Positions 9,070 to 17,256 are shown, counted from the first letter of the stretch. The stretch is 64,000 nt of DNA from Amorphoplanes friuliensis DSM 7358 (GCF_000494755.1 NC_022657.1:2332001-2396000), one strand, 5' to 3'. Notes: generated by a model from the sequence alone, not told the origin. Numbers and translations: made by a program.

Positions 9070-9627
9070 ATGGCGCTGCTTTATCGCACGGAGCTGACAC
9101 CGTCCAAGCTTGATCTTCTCGCTGCCTGGTTGCCGGGGCAGGCGTGGTTCGACGGGGCAGGTGCCGACGGGATGCGGCGGGTTGCGGCTTACCGCATCGA
9201 CGATCCGGCGGGGGAGGTCGGCGTCGAGACGATGCTGGTCCGGGTCGGCGACGGGCCGATCCACCAGGTGCCGCTCACCTATCGCGGCGCGCCGCTCGAC
9301 GGGGCGGAGGCCTGGCTGATCGGTACGGCCGAACACGGCGTTCTCGGTCGACGGTGGATCTACGACGGGCTGGGCGATCCGGTTTTTCACGCCGGACTGG
9401 CCGACGCCATCGCGGGGGCGCCCCAGGCCGAGGAATACCTGGAGGTCGACGGGCGGCGTGAGCTGCGACCCGCGACGATGACCATCACGGGCAGCGGCGT
9501 CGCACCCGGGGACCGCCCGGTGACCGTCGTCCGGCAACCCGGTGAGAGCACCCGGGCGAGCGGTGCGACCCTGACCGGGGTGGTGGCGGGGCTGCCCGCT
9601 CCGCTGCTGCTGGCGTACGCGGAATGA
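9070..9627 (+). CDS. Stand-alone maltokinase N-terminal cap domain protein
   Basis: A 185-residue protein starting MALLYRTELTPSKLDLLAAWLPGQ, characteristic of the Mak_N_cap domain that caps maltokinase (Mak/Pep2) in actinobacteria. Here the domain stands alone without the kinase part. Such stand-alone copies (CG0192-like) are often annotated as alpha-glucan related proteins, but the role is not established. A possible link to alpha-glucan metabolism is only by domain resemblance; the pullulanase of this window is 20 kb away. Its stop overlaps the ATG of the GNAT gene by 4 bp. Confidence 0.75.
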   Translation: MALLYRTELTPSKLDLLAAWLPGQAWFDGAGADGMRRVAAYRIDDPAGEVGVETMLVRVGDGPIHQVPLTYRGAPLDGAEAWLIGTAEHGVLGRRWIYDGLGDPVFHAGLADAIAGAPQAEEYLEVDGRRELRPATMTITGSGVAPGDRPVTVVRQPGESTRASGATLTGVVAGLPAPLLLAYAE

Positions 9628-10193
9628 AGGTTTTTCTGGAGACCGAGCGGTTGATCCTGCGGGAGTTCACGGCCGGCGATCTCGACGCCGTGGTGGATCT
9701 CGACAGTGATCCCGAGGTGATGTTCTACATCAACGGTGGCCGGCCGACGCCGCTCGAGGAGGTCCGTGACGACGTCCTGCCGTTCTGGATGGCGTACTAC
9801 CCGCGCGGCGAGGGCCATGGGTTCTGGGCTGCGATCGAGAAGGCGACGGGGGAGTTCCTCGGCTGGTTCCACTTCAGGCCGCAGACCCGCGGCCCGATGG
9901 CCGGCGCCGGCGTCGAGCTGGGCTATCGGCTGCGACGGTCGTCGTGGGGTCAGGGGTACGCAACCGAGGGCTCCCGCGCGCTGATCCACAAAGGCTTCAC
10001 CGACCTCGGCACCGACCGCGTCTACGCCGAGACGATGGCTGTCAACGTGGCCTCACGCCGGGTCATGGAAAAGGCGGGCCTGCGCTACGTCCGCACCTTC
10101 CACCAGGACTGGCCCGACAAGATTCCCGGCGACGAACACGGCGACGTCGAATACGCCCTGACCCGCGACGAGTGGATCCTCCTGCAGCGCTGA
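9624..10193 (+). CDS. GNAT family N-acetyltransferase (RimJ/RimL-like)
   Basis: A 189-residue acetyltransferase. It opens with LETERLILREFTAGDLDAVVDL, typical of the RimJ/RimL/Ard subgroup, and has ELGYRLRRSSWGQGYATEG, where GQGYATEG is the acetyl-CoA pyrophosphate loop. The stretch VYAETMAVNVASRRVMEKAGL is the conserved C-terminal part of the fold. It would acetylate an amine on a protein N-terminus or small molecule; the substrate is unknown. The ATGA overlap couples its translation to the cap-domain gene upstream. Confidence 0.92.
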   Translation: MKVFLETERLILREFTAGDLDAVVDLDSDPEVMFYINGGRPTPLEEVRDDVLPFWMAYYPRGEGHGFWAAIEKATGEFLGWFHFRPQTRGPMAGAGVELGYRLRRSSWGQGYATEGSRALIHKGFTDLGTDRVYAETMAVNVASRRVMEKAGLRYVRTFHQDWPDKIPGDEHGDVEYALTRDEWILLQR

Positions 10194-10195
10194 TC

Positions 10196-10558
10196 TCATC
10201 CGTGCAGGACGCGGGGTGGTTTGAAGCGGCGGACCTCCTGGGGCCAGCCGCAGGCCTCGGCGATCTTGCCGGCCCACATCCGGGCGGTTGCCTCGTCCGG
10301 CACGTTCACGATGGCCAGACCGCCCAGGAACTCCTTGGTCTCGACGTAGGGGCCGTCGGTGACGACGATCGTGCCGCTGGTGGGGTCCGCGGTGAAGACC
10401 GGGCCGTCCTCTTCCTCCAGGCCCCCGGCGAAGACGAAGGCCCCGGCGGCCTTGATCTCGTCGACGACCGCCTTGGCGAGGGGACCGCGCCCGCGGAACC
10501 ACTCCTCGGTGTGGTCGCCCACCCACTGCTGGTTGAAGTAGATGAGGTATTCAGCCAT
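10196..10558 (-). CDS. YCII-related domain protein
   Basis: A 120-residue protein with a ferredoxin-like YCII fold: MAEYLIYFNQQWVGDH, then GAFVFAGGLEEE, VVTDGPYVETKEFLGGLAIV and the final ATARMWAGKIAEACGWPQEV. DGPY-E-KE-LGG is typical of the actinobacterial YCII/DGPF subgroup, often encoded near ECF sigma factors. No such sigma factor is adjacent here. AAGGAG lies 7 nt before ATG 10558. Biochemical activity is unknown. It converges tightly with the GNAT gene. Confidence 0.88.
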   Translation of the reverse strand: MAEYLIYFNQQWVGDHTEEWFRGRGPLAKAVVDEIKAAGAFVFAGGLEEEDGPVFTADPTSGTIVVTDGPYVETKEFLGGLAIVNVPDEATARMWAGKIAEACGWPQEVRRFKPPRVLHG

Positions 10559-10761
10559 GTCTGCTCCTTTTGATCGCCCGGACCCGACGCCGGTCTCTAC
10601 TGACGCTACGAACGGCATGCGCCGGATCCGACACCTGCCGAGTTGCGGTTGGGGGAGCGGTCACGCACAGTGAAGATCATGGTTGGGGTTGTGCTGACTG
10701 AATGACCGGGGTCTATGTTGGGGATTGTTAGGTATTGCCCCTCTCCCCGGAGGATTCCCCC

Positions 10762-11589
10762 ATGCACAAGTCAAGGCTCCTCATCGCGGCCACCGCCCTC
10801 ACGGTGACCCTGGGCGCCGGCCTCGCGGTCGGCTCCCGTAGTGACACCGCCGAGGCTGCGGTCGTCTGGAACGAAGATTTCAACGGTTCGGCCGGCAGTG
10901 GCGTCGACACGTCGAAGTGGAATTTCGACACCGGCGGCAACGGCTGGGGCAACCAGGAGTTGCAGTACTACACCGACGGCACGAGCAACATCGCCATGGA
11001 CGGGCAGGGCCATCTGGTCATCACCGCCCGTAAGGGCAGCGGCGGGCACAACGACTGCTGGAACGGCACCTGCCAGTTCACCTCCGGCCGCATCCAGACC
11101 GCGGGGAAGTTCACCCAGCAGTACGGACGGGTCGAGGCGCGGATCCAGGTGCCCGACGGTTCCGGCCTGTGGCCCGCCTTCTGGATGCTCGGCGGCGGCA
11201 ACTGGCCGGCCGACGGCGAGATCGACATCATGGAGGTCGTCGGTCGTGAGCCCAACCAGCTGTTCGGCACACTGCACGGCCCCGGCTACTCGGGCGGTGC
11301 CTCGTACGGCGGGCAGCTCGTCTCCGGCTCGCCGTGGTACCAGGACTTCCACACGTACGCCGTGGACTGGTCGCCCAATCTGATCGTGTGGACCGTGGAC
11401 GGCAACGAGTACTTCCGCGCCACCCCGGACTCGCTGCGTGCCGCGAAGGGCAACGTCGACTGGGTGTTCGAGCACTCGTTCTTCATCATTCTCAACATGG
11501 CCGTCGGCGGGAACTTCGGCCAGGGCAACCCGGCCGGCCTGCCCGACGAGAGCCGCATGCTGATCGATTACGTGCACGTCAGCTCGTAG
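10762..11589 (+). CDS. Secreted GH16 family beta-glucanase
   Basis: A 275-residue secreted glycoside hydrolase. The signal peptide is KSRLLIAATALTVTLGAGLA with a probable cut after an A-E-A site near residue 33. The mature enzyme begins with VVWNEDFNG, and the family 16 active-site motif EIDIMEVVG (nucleophile and acid/base Glu) is present at about residues 154-162, together with GLWPAFWMLGG before it. The subtype resembles laminarinase-like endo-beta-1,3-glucanases, so fungal or plant beta-glucan is the likely substrate. ATG 10762 was chosen because GGAGG lies 8 nt upstream and because it gives a proper signal peptide. No binding module is attached. Confidence 0.92.
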   Translation: MHKSRLLIAATALTVTLGAGLAVGSRSDTAEAAVVWNEDFNGSAGSGVDTSKWNFDTGGNGWGNQELQYYTDGTSNIAMDGQGHLVITARKGSGGHNDCWNGTCQFTSGRIQTAGKFTQQYGRVEARIQVPDGSGLWPAFWMLGGGNWPADGEIDIMEVVGREPNQLFGTLHGPGYSGGASYGGQLVSGSPWYQDFHTYAVDWSPNLIVWTVDGNEYFRATPDSLRAAKGNVDWVFEHSFFIILNMAVGGNFGQGNPAGLPDESRMLIDYVHVSS

Positions 11590-11593
11590 GCAG

Positions 11594-11632
11594 TCGGAGA
11601 GGGAGGCGTCGTGCCTCCCTCTCCGAGGTTTT
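11594..11632. terminator. Strong hairpin terminator after GH16 gene
   Basis: Arms TCGGAGAGGGAGGC (11594-11607) and GCCTCCCTCTCCGA (11613-11626) pair perfectly over 14 bp around a 5-nt loop, followed by GGTTTT. It starts 5 bp after the GH16 stop and ends at the stop of the convergent SRPBCC gene, so it may serve both strands. Confidence 0.88.
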
Positions 11633-11633
11633 G

Positions 11634-12224
11634 TCAGGGTGCGAACTGGCCGAGAGCGGCAGCCTTGCCCGCGGCGATCTCGTCCGCGGAGGCCGTGCCC
11701 GAGGTTTCGACCGCGGCGACCCACGCGTCGATGGACCGGTGGGCGTGGTCACCGGTGACCGGGTCCTTCACGTCCTCACCGGACAGGTGCAGGCCGAGGC
11801 CGACGAAGATGCCGTCCCAGCCGGGGCCGACGAACAGCGCGCCCGCGCCGCTGCCGGCCATCTCGATCGGGACGGTGTGCTCGAGCTCGAGGACCGTGGA
11901 CTCGTCACCGTCCGGGGCCAGGCGCAGCTCGACCAGGCTGACCGGTCCGCCGAAGGTCACCTTGAGCAGGCGCGGCGGGTCGCAGGTGAGGATGTCGCCG
12001 CCGGCGTTGCCCTCCAGCTGGAAAGTGCCGCCCTCACGGAAGTCGCCGGTCAGCGGCAGGAACCAGCGCTTGACGCGGTCCGGGTCGGTCAGGGCGTCCC
12101 AGACGTCCTCGACCTCGGCGTTGTAGGTGCGGCGCAGCAGCACATTCACGGTCTCGCCGCCTTCCGCTTTCACTGTGCTGACCGCGCGGTGGATCGCTGT
12201 GAGCTGAGCCGCGATGTCGTTCAT
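11634..12224 (-). CDS. SRPBCC (AHSA1-like) family protein
   Basis: A 196-residue helix-grip protein of the START/AHSA1 type: VLLRRTYNAEVEDVWDALTDPDRVKRWFLPLTGDFREGG is cut here into VWDALTDPDRVKRWF and FREGGTFQL, the classic pattern, followed by LLKVTFGG. These proteins bind hydrophobic ligands in a deep cavity; no enzymatic role is clear. The ATG overlaps the stop of the ArsR regulator by 4 bp. ArsR-SRPBCC pairs of this kind are common in actinobacteria, where the regulator is thought to control the pair. Confidence 0.9.
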   Translation of the reverse strand: MNDIAAQLTAIHRAVSTVKAEGGETVNVLLRRTYNAEVEDVWDALTDPDRVKRWFLPLTGDFREGGTFQLEGNAGGDILTCDPPRLLKVTFGGPVSLVELRLAPDGDESTVLELEHTVPIEMAGSGAGALFVGPGWDGIFVGLGLHLSGEDVKDPVTGDHAHRSIDAWVAAVETSGTASADEIAAGKAAALGQFAP

Positions 12225-12574
12225 GACTTGTCCCTCTCGGTTGTCGGCCGGCGTCGTGCGCGCTTGCCGCGGGCGAGTTCGGTGGCCAGCGCGTCGAGGC
12301 GCTGGTTCCAGAAGCGCCGGAACTGGTCGAGCCACACGTCCACCTCCCGCATCGGTTCGGCGTCGACCGCGTACAGGCGGCGGGTGCCCTCCGCTCGTAC
12401 CGTGGTGAAGCCGCTCTCCCGCAGGACCCGGAGGTGCTGAGAAACGCCGGGGTGTGAGAGGCCGAACTCGGCCTGGACGACCGCGGAGATCGCGCCGGAG
12501 GTCTGCTCGCCGTCGGCGAGCAGCTCCAGGATCCGGCGGCGGACCGGATCGCCGAGGACGTCAAAAGCGTGCAC
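12221..12574 (-). CDS. ArsR family winged-helix repressor
   Basis: A 117-residue regulator starting at GTG 12574 with HAFDVLGDPVRRRILELLADGEQT, typical of metal-independent ArsR proteins. The winged helix has FGLSHPGVSQHLRVLRESG (recognition helix) and VRAEGTRRLYAVD (wing). No Cys pair for metal binding is seen. A longer frame reaches 12619 but crosses the likely promoter palindrome, so I prefer the shorter form. It precedes and overlaps the SRPBCC gene and probably represses the pair. Confidence 0.88.
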   Translation of the reverse strand: MHAFDVLGDPVRRRILELLADGEQTSGAISAVVQAEFGLSHPGVSQHLRVLRESGFTTVRAEGTRRLYAVDAEPMREVDVWLDQFRRFWNQRLDALATELARGKRARRRPTTERDKS

Positions 12575-12594
12575 CGCACGATTCTGACACTCTC

Positions 12595-12608
12595 GGCTTA
12601 TATAAGCC
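12595..12608. promoter_or_regulatory. Palindromic operator/promoter of the ArsR-SRPBCC pair
   Basis: GGCTTATATAAGCC is a perfect 14-bp palindrome, 20 bp upstream of the chosen ArsR start. The TATATA core is unusually A/T-rich for this region and could double as the -10 element, so binding of the repressor would block the promoter. Confidence 0.55.
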
Positions 12609-12615
12609 AGTCCTG

Positions 12616-13116
12616 TCACTGAGAAAGCAGCGGAATCCAGTGCGGGCCGTAGCGTTCGTGCAGGTCAGCCCGCCGCCAGTCGTCGCCCGTGACCACACCC
12701 CGGCACAGGGCAGATCCACACCTGCAGATCATCCGGTACGCAGGGTCCGCCGTGCTCGTGCCGTAGTCGTTGGTCAGCTCGACGCCGGGGGAGAGGTCGT
12801 GGCGTGCCGTGAGCGTGTACGGCCCGGACCACCACAGGTTCGGGTCGCAGCTGTGGTTGCCGTACCCGTTCGCGCGGCGCGGCGGCAGCACCAGGTGCTG
12901 AGTCGCGCTCACCGTGATCGTGTCCACGTACGGCTGATCCGGGTCCTCGATGAGCCGTTGCAGTTCCGGCCCCGAGACCAGGCGGCCGCCGAGCCGGGAC
13001 ACCACCGTGCCCGCCGGGATCGGTCTCCGGGCGAAGAGCCCGCGCCCCTCGATCGGTGAATCGCGCACCTCGACACCCGAGTGCAGCCAGCAGTCCGGGT
13101 CGGGTGGCGGGATCAT
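12616..13116 (-). CDS. SET domain protein (putative lysine methyltransferase)
   Basis: A 166-residue protein made almost only of a SET domain. VRDSPIEGRGLFARRPIPAGTVV is the N-terminal SET part, NGYGNHSCDPNLW is the NHS-C-PN motif that binds S-adenosylmethionine, and ELTNDYG precedes the catalytic Tyr region. CRCGSALCRG matches the Cys-rich post-SET segment. It would methylate lysine on a protein; bacterial targets are mostly unknown. AAGGAGG precedes ATG 13116. This ATG overlaps the stop of the Mug gene by 4 bp, forming a two-gene unit. Confidence 0.88.
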   Translation of the reverse strand: MIPPPDPDCWLHSGVEVRDSPIEGRGLFARRPIPAGTVVSRLGGRLVSGPELQRLIEDPDQPYVDTITVSATQHLVLPPRRANGYGNHSCDPNLWWSGPYTLTARHDLSPGVELTNDYGTSTADPAYRMICRCGSALCRGVVTGDDWRRADLHERYGPHWIPLLSQ

Positions 13117-13661
13117 CGGTCTGCTGCCTCCTTGAGCTCGGCGAACGCTGCCGCCAGGGTGTCCACGGTGTAGTGGGCGTTGAGGCCGCTCGGGTTGGGC
13201 AGCACCCAGACCGGCACGCCGGCGATCTTCTCGTCCTGCGGGCCCATGCGCGCTTTCGGCCGCGCGAACGCCGTCCGGTAGGCGGTCACACCCAGCACCG
13301 CCAGGTAGCGCGGCTGCCACGTCGCCACCAGATCGGCGAGGATCCGGCCGCCCGCGACCAGCTCGGCCGGGGACAGCTCGTCGGCCCTTGCGGATGCGCG
13401 GGCGACGACGTTGGTGATGCCGAGGCCCGCGGCGGGCAGCTCCCCCTGCTCCGACGGGTGCAGCTGTCGTGCCGTGAAGCCGGAACGGTGCAGTGCGGGC
13501 CAGAACCTGTTGCCCGGCCGGGCGAAGTGATGACCGGTCGCCGCCGAGTACAGGCTCGGGTTGATGCCGGAGAAGAGGACCCGCAGGCCGGGGCCGACAA
13601 GATCCGGGATGGTCCGGTCCGCGGCTGCCGCGACCTCACCGGGAGTGGGTCTGCCAAGCAT
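13113..13661 (-). CDS. mug: G/U mismatch-specific DNA glycosylase
   Basis: A 182-residue uracil-DNA glycosylase superfamily member of the Mug/TDG type. The catalytic motif is LRVLFSGINPSLYSAATG, with Asn in the GINP position used to activate water, followed by HHFARPGNRFWPALH. The second motif near the end is VLPNPSGLNAHY, which contacts the mismatch. It removes uracil or ethenocytosine opposite guanine. ATG 13661 gives the usual family length; a longer frame lacks support. It is co-transcribed with the SET-domain gene. Confidence 0.9.
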   Translation of the reverse strand: MLGRPTPGEVAAAADRTIPDLVGPGLRVLFSGINPSLYSAATGHHFARPGNRFWPALHRSGFTARQLHPSEQGELPAAGLGITNVVARASARADELSPAELVAGGRILADLVATWQPRYLAVLGVTAYRTAFARPKARMGPQDEKIAGVPVWVLPNPSGLNAHYTVDTLAAAFAELKEAADR

Positions 13662-13940
13662 GCGTGAAGCGTATCCGCCGGGCGCCGGGCCGTCGCCACG
13701 CGCTCCCGGAATGGCAAACGCTATTCCGGTCAACCTGTTCTCAACCTTAAATTCAAACCTTCACCGTACGCGCTGAGACGGTGAGTAACCGCAGGTTGGC
13801 GCGCTGTCCGTCGGCGCCGACCGTTCCGGGACGCTATTCGGAGGGGCGTGCCGAATGACCGGTTCGGAGTCCGGGCCGACGGATTCTGAATAGGGACACA
13901 TCAATTCAACGGCTAGCCGGTAAAGGCTATTGTTCCGGCC

Positions 13941-15323
13941 ATGATCCCCCTGACGCTCGCGGACATCGCCGCGGCGGTACGAGGCACGGTCTGTGACGGC
14001 GAGCCCGGCACGATCGTGACCGCGCCCGTCCGCCACGAGTCCGCGCGCGTCGAGGCCGGCGGTCTGTTCGCCGCCTTCGCCGGGGCTCGTGTCGACGGCC
14101 ACACGTTTGCCGCCGAGGTCATCGCCGCCGGAGCCGCGGCGGTCCTCGCCTCCCGTCCGGTCGGGGTGCCGGCCGTGGTCGTCGACGACGTCCGCGACGC
14201 GTACGCGCTGCTCGCCGCCGAGGTCGTCTCGCGCCTGCCCAATCTGCACCGCATCGGAGTGACCGGTTCGTCCGGCAAGACCTCGGCCAAGGACCTGCTC
14301 GGCCGGGTCCTCGGGCGGCTCGGCCCGACCGTCGCGCCGCCCGGCAACCCCTACGTGCCGGAGACCGTGCTGCTCGCCACGGAGGAGACCCGCTTCCTGA
14401 TCGTCGAGCTGGGAGCGAGGCGCGTCGGTGACATCGCCGCGCTGATGCCGGTGGTGCGGCCCACGGTCGGGGTTGTCCTGGGCGTCGGCAGCGCACACCT
14501 CGGCACGTTCGGCGGGCGCGACGCGATCGTGGCGGCCAAGGGTGAGCTGGTCGAGGCGCTGCCGGAGACCGGCCTGGCGGTGCTCAACGCCGACGACGCC
14601 GCGGTGACCGCGATGGCGGCCCGCACCGGCGCCCGGGTCGTCACCTTCGGACGGCACCGCTCGGCGCGCGTCCAGGCCGAACGTGTGGTGCTCGACGGCC
14701 GGGCCCGCGCCCGGTTCCAGCTGCGGACACCGGTCGGCACCGCGGAGGTGGCCCTGCGCCTGCACGGCGAGCACTTCGTCACCGCGGCGCTGGCCGCGGC
14801 GGCCGTGGCCCTCGAATACACCCACGACGTGTGGCTGATCGCGGACGCGCTGAGCACGGCGGCGGCGGTCTCGCCGGGACGGATGCGGCTGACCGACCGC
14901 GCGGACGGTGTCACGGTGCTCGACGACTCGTACAGCGCCGACCCCGAATCGATGGCGGCCGGCCTGCGCACGCTGACCGCGCTGGCTGCTGGGCGGCGCC
15001 GCACGGTGGCGGTCCTCGGCCAGATGACCGAGCTGGGCGACGCGTCGGCTGCGGCGCACCGCGAGATCGGCCGCACGGCCGCCCGCCTCGGCGTCGACGT
15101 GGTGATCACGGTTGGCGGCAGCGACGCGCAGACGCTCGCGGCGGCCGCCGGGCCGGACGCTGTGCACGTGGCCGATGGTGAAGCAGCAGCCGAGCGGCTC
15201 GATGACGTGCTGCAGCCCGGCGACGTGCTGCTGGTCAAGGGCTCGAACGTCGCGGAACTGGCCGCCGGCTACAGCGTCCGCAGTGCCCCGCCGTCGACGG
15301 GCAGGGTCAGCCCGGTCAGATAA
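13941..15323 (+). CDS. MurF-like ligase, divergent stand-alone paralogue
   Basis: A 460-residue Mur ligase of the MurF type (UDP-MurNAc-tripeptide D-alanyl-D-alanine ligase fold). It has the three Mur domains: N-terminal LTLADIAAAVRGTV, central ATP-binding GVTGSSGKTSAKDLL, and C-terminal GVTVLDDSYSADPESM. It stands alone, away from a dcw cluster. Two signatures differ from typical MurF: the NNE[IL]G loop is replaced by GNPYVPE, and YNANP reads YSADP. It may act on a related substrate, or be a second MurF with changed specificity. Its 3-prime end overlaps the convergent SDR gene by 55 bp. Confidence 0.8.
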   Translation: MIPLTLADIAAAVRGTVCDGEPGTIVTAPVRHESARVEAGGLFAAFAGARVDGHTFAAEVIAAGAAAVLASRPVGVPAVVVDDVRDAYALLAAEVVSRLPNLHRIGVTGSSGKTSAKDLLGRVLGRLGPTVAPPGNPYVPETVLLATEETRFLIVELGARRVGDIAALMPVVRPTVGVVLGVGSAHLGTFGGRDAIVAAKGELVEALPETGLAVLNADDAAVTAMAARTGARVVTFGRHRSARVQAERVVLDGRARARFQLRTPVGTAEVALRLHGEHFVTAALAAAAVALEYTHDVWLIADALSTAAAVSPGRMRLTDRADGVTVLDDSYSADPESMAAGLRTLTALAAGRRRTVAVLGQMTELGDASAAAHREIGRTAARLGVDVVITVGGSDAQTLAAAAGPDAVHVADGEAAAERLDDVLQPGDVLLVKGSNVAELAAGYSVRSAPPSTGRVSPVR

Positions 15324-16024
15324 CTCGCCGCCGGTGACAGGACAAACGCCGCCACCCGGCCGAACTCCTCCGGCTCACCGAGACGACCCAACGGTACGGA
15401 CGCAGCCGCGCTGGTCGCTGCCGCCTCCGAGTCGCCGGTCGCCGCGAACAGGTCCCGGTTGCGGTCGGTCAGCACACGCCCCGGCAGCAGACTGACAACA
15501 CGGATACCCCGCGGCCCGAACTCGTCGGCCATGTCCTTGGCGACACCCGCCAGCCCGGGCCGCAGCCCGTTGGACAGACCCAGCCCCGGAATCGGCGTAC
15601 GGGTCGACGTGGACAGGACGACTGCGATCGCGCCGCCCTCGCCCAGTTCCGCGGCAAACGTGCGCATCGCTCGGACCGTACCGAGGAAAACGGTTTCGAA
15701 CGCTTGGCGCCACTGATCGTCGGTCATCTGCGCGGCGGTGCCACTGCCCGGCCCGCCGACCGAGACGAGGGCGCCGTCGAGCCGCCCGAAACGCTCCCGC
15801 GCGGTGCTCACCAGCAGTCCAGGCGTACCGGGATCGGCCAGATCGGCGGCGACCCCGGCCGCGCCGGCACCGAGCCGGGCGACGGCGGCGTCGACGCTGT
15901 CCTGCGACCGCGACGAGATGACAACCTTGGCGCCGTCGGCCACCAGGGACTGCGCGGTGGCGAAGCCGAGGCCCTTGGAGGCGCCGGTGAGAACGTAGAC
16001 ACGATCAGCGAGCCCGAGATCCAT
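15269..16024 (-). CDS. SDR family protein with atypical active site
   Basis: A 251-residue Rossmann-fold short-chain dehydrogenase/reductase homologue. The cofactor motif is TGASKGLGFATAQSL, and the C-terminus PAASYLTGLTLPVDGGALRTL is classical. The catalytic Tyr-x3-Lys is absent: the equivalent segment reads GLGLSNGLRPGLAGVAK, where Asn, Leu and Arg occupy the usual positions. The same replacement is known in a subgroup of SDR proteins, so it may not be an ordinary reductase. It overlaps the MurF gene tail-to-tail. Confidence 0.85.
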   Translation of the reverse strand: MDLGLADRVYVLTGASKGLGFATAQSLVADGAKVVISSRSQDSVDAAVARLGAGAAGVAADLADPGTPGLLVSTARERFGRLDGALVSVGGPGSGTAAQMTDDQWRQAFETVFLGTVRAMRTFAAELGEGGAIAVVLSTSTRTPIPGLGLSNGLRPGLAGVAKDMADEFGPRGIRVVSLLPGRVLTDRNRDLFAATGDSEAAATSAAASVPLGRLGEPEEFGRVAAFVLSPAASYLTGLTLPVDGGALRTL

Positions 16025-16048
16025 GCTGCCGATAGTGCCACCCGCGGC

Positions 16049-16807
16049 TCACCGCGACCGCAGGAACCGGGCGGTGTCCGGGTCGGCCGGCAGGAACGAC
16101 TCGATGGCCAGCTCGGACAGCGTGACGTCGAGCGGGGTGCCCAGCACCGACGTCACGCTGAAGAACGACAACTCCCGATCGCCGGCGGCGAACCGCAACG
16201 GCACCACCAGCCCGTCCGGCTGCGCGGCGGCCAGACCGCCGGGTAGCGCGAGCAACTCGTCGTGCAGCTCCCGCAACACCGGATCACCCGTGGCCTGCGC
16301 CTGCCGGTCGAGCCGGTGCAGCACGTGCGCACGCCACTCGGCGAGATTCAGGATCCGCGGCGCCATCCCGTCCGGATGCAGCGACAACCGCAAGACGTTG
16401 ACCGGCGGCTCGAGCAGCTCCGGGGCCGCGCCGGCCGTCAGCAACGGCACCGCCGCGTTGCCGTCGATCATGGTCCAGTGCCGGTCGAGCAGCACCGCCG
16501 GGAACGGTTCGTGGCCCTCGAGGACCGCGCGCAGCGACGCCAGCACGGCGGCCAGACCCGGCCCGCCCAGATCGCCCTCCGGATGGGCCGGTGCAAACCC
16601 GCCGGCCAGCAGCAACTCGTTCCGCGAGCGCAACGGTACGGCCAGCTCCTCGGCCAGACGCAGAATCATGTCCCGCGTCGGCCTGGACCGCCCGGTCTCC
16701 ACGAACGACAGGTGCCGTGCCGACACGCCCGCCCGGCCGGCCAGGGCGAGCTGACTCAGCCGCCGGTCTCCCCGCCACCGCTTCAACAGCACGCCCACAT
16801 CACTCAT
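16049..16807 (-). CDS. XRE family regulator with MmyB-like ligand domain
   Basis: A 252-residue regulator. The N-terminal helix-turn-helix is LLKRWRGDRRLSQLALA, then GVSARHLSFVETGRSRPTRD; the rest is the MmyB-like PAS-type domain seen in many actinomycete regulators (HWTMIDGNAAVPLL and LRLSLHPDGMAPRILNLAEW). I chose ATG 16807 because the HTH begins 8 residues later. It is transcribed away from the NTF2-like gene, with a palindrome between, so it probably controls that gene and itself. Confidence 0.9.
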   Translation of the reverse strand: MSDVGVLLKRWRGDRRLSQLALAGRAGVSARHLSFVETGRSRPTRDMILRLAEELAVPLRSRNELLLAGGFAPAHPEGDLGGPGLAAVLASLRAVLEGHEPFPAVLLDRHWTMIDGNAAVPLLTAGAAPELLEPPVNVLRLSLHPDGMAPRILNLAEWRAHVLHRLDRQAQATGDPVLRELHDELLALPGGLAAAQPDGLVVPLRFAAGDRELSFFSVTSVLGTPLDVTLSELAIESFLPADPDTARFLRSR

Positions 16808-16839
16808 GAGCTGATCGTAGGAAGTCCGCGGCCGGGTAC

Positions 16840-16860
16840 CGATTACCTCGCAGGTAATCG
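16840..16860. promoter_or_regulatory. Palindromic operator between XRE regulator and NTF2-like gene
   Basis: CGATTACCT (16840-16848) and AGGTAATCG (16852-16860) are perfect 9-bp arms around CGC. The site is 33 bp upstream of both divergent start codons, the usual place for an autoregulatory XRE-type operator. A further TACCT occurs shortly downstream at about 16868. Confidence 0.65.
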
Positions 16861-16893
16861 ACCCGCCTACCTGTGCCGGGCGAAAGTCGAGCC

Positions 16894-17256
16894 ATGACAA
16901 CCTTCGACACCACGGTCCAGCGATACCTGGACGTCTGGAACACGACCGACCCGGCCGAGCGGCTCTCCCGCATCACCGAGGTCTTCACCCCCGATGTGCG
17001 CTATGTCGACCCTCTTGCCGCGGTCGAAGGCCACGAGGCGCTGAACCAGCTCATCGGTGCTGCTCAGGGCCAGTTCCCCGGAATGGTCTTCACGCCGGGT
17101 GGGCCGTCGGACGCCCACCACGACCAGGCCCGCTTCACCTGGCAGCTGGGCCCGGCCGGCGGGGAAGCGCTGGTGATCGGCTTCGACGTGGCCGAGCTGG
17201 GCTCGGACGGCCGCATCCGCACGGTCCTCGGCTTCCTCGACCGCGTGCCCAGCTGA
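16894..17256 (+). CDS. NTF2-like (SnoaL-type) protein
   Basis: A 120-residue single-domain protein with the cone-shaped NTF2 fold: VQRYLDVWNTTDPAERLSRI, FTPDVRYVDPLAAVEGHEAL and the strand pair ARFTWQLGP with ALVIGFDVAELGSDGRI. Members may be polyketide cyclases, isomerases or non-catalytic binding proteins; the Asp/His set for SnoaL catalysis cannot be confirmed. It is the probable target of the divergent XRE regulator. ATG 16894 was chosen since the domain starts right after it. Confidence 0.87.
   Translation: MTTFDTTVQRYLDVWNTTDPAERLSRITEVFTPDVRYVDPLAAVEGHEALNQLIGAAQGQFPGMVFTPGGPSDAHHDQARFTWQLGPAGGEALVIGFDVAELGSDGRIRTVLGFLDRVPS

Noticed and set aside
13662..13940. Resistance or glycopeptide cluster around the MurF-like gene
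   Set aside because: No van-type ligase, dehydrogenase or peptide synthetase genes are nearby; neighbours are ordinary repair and SDR genes.
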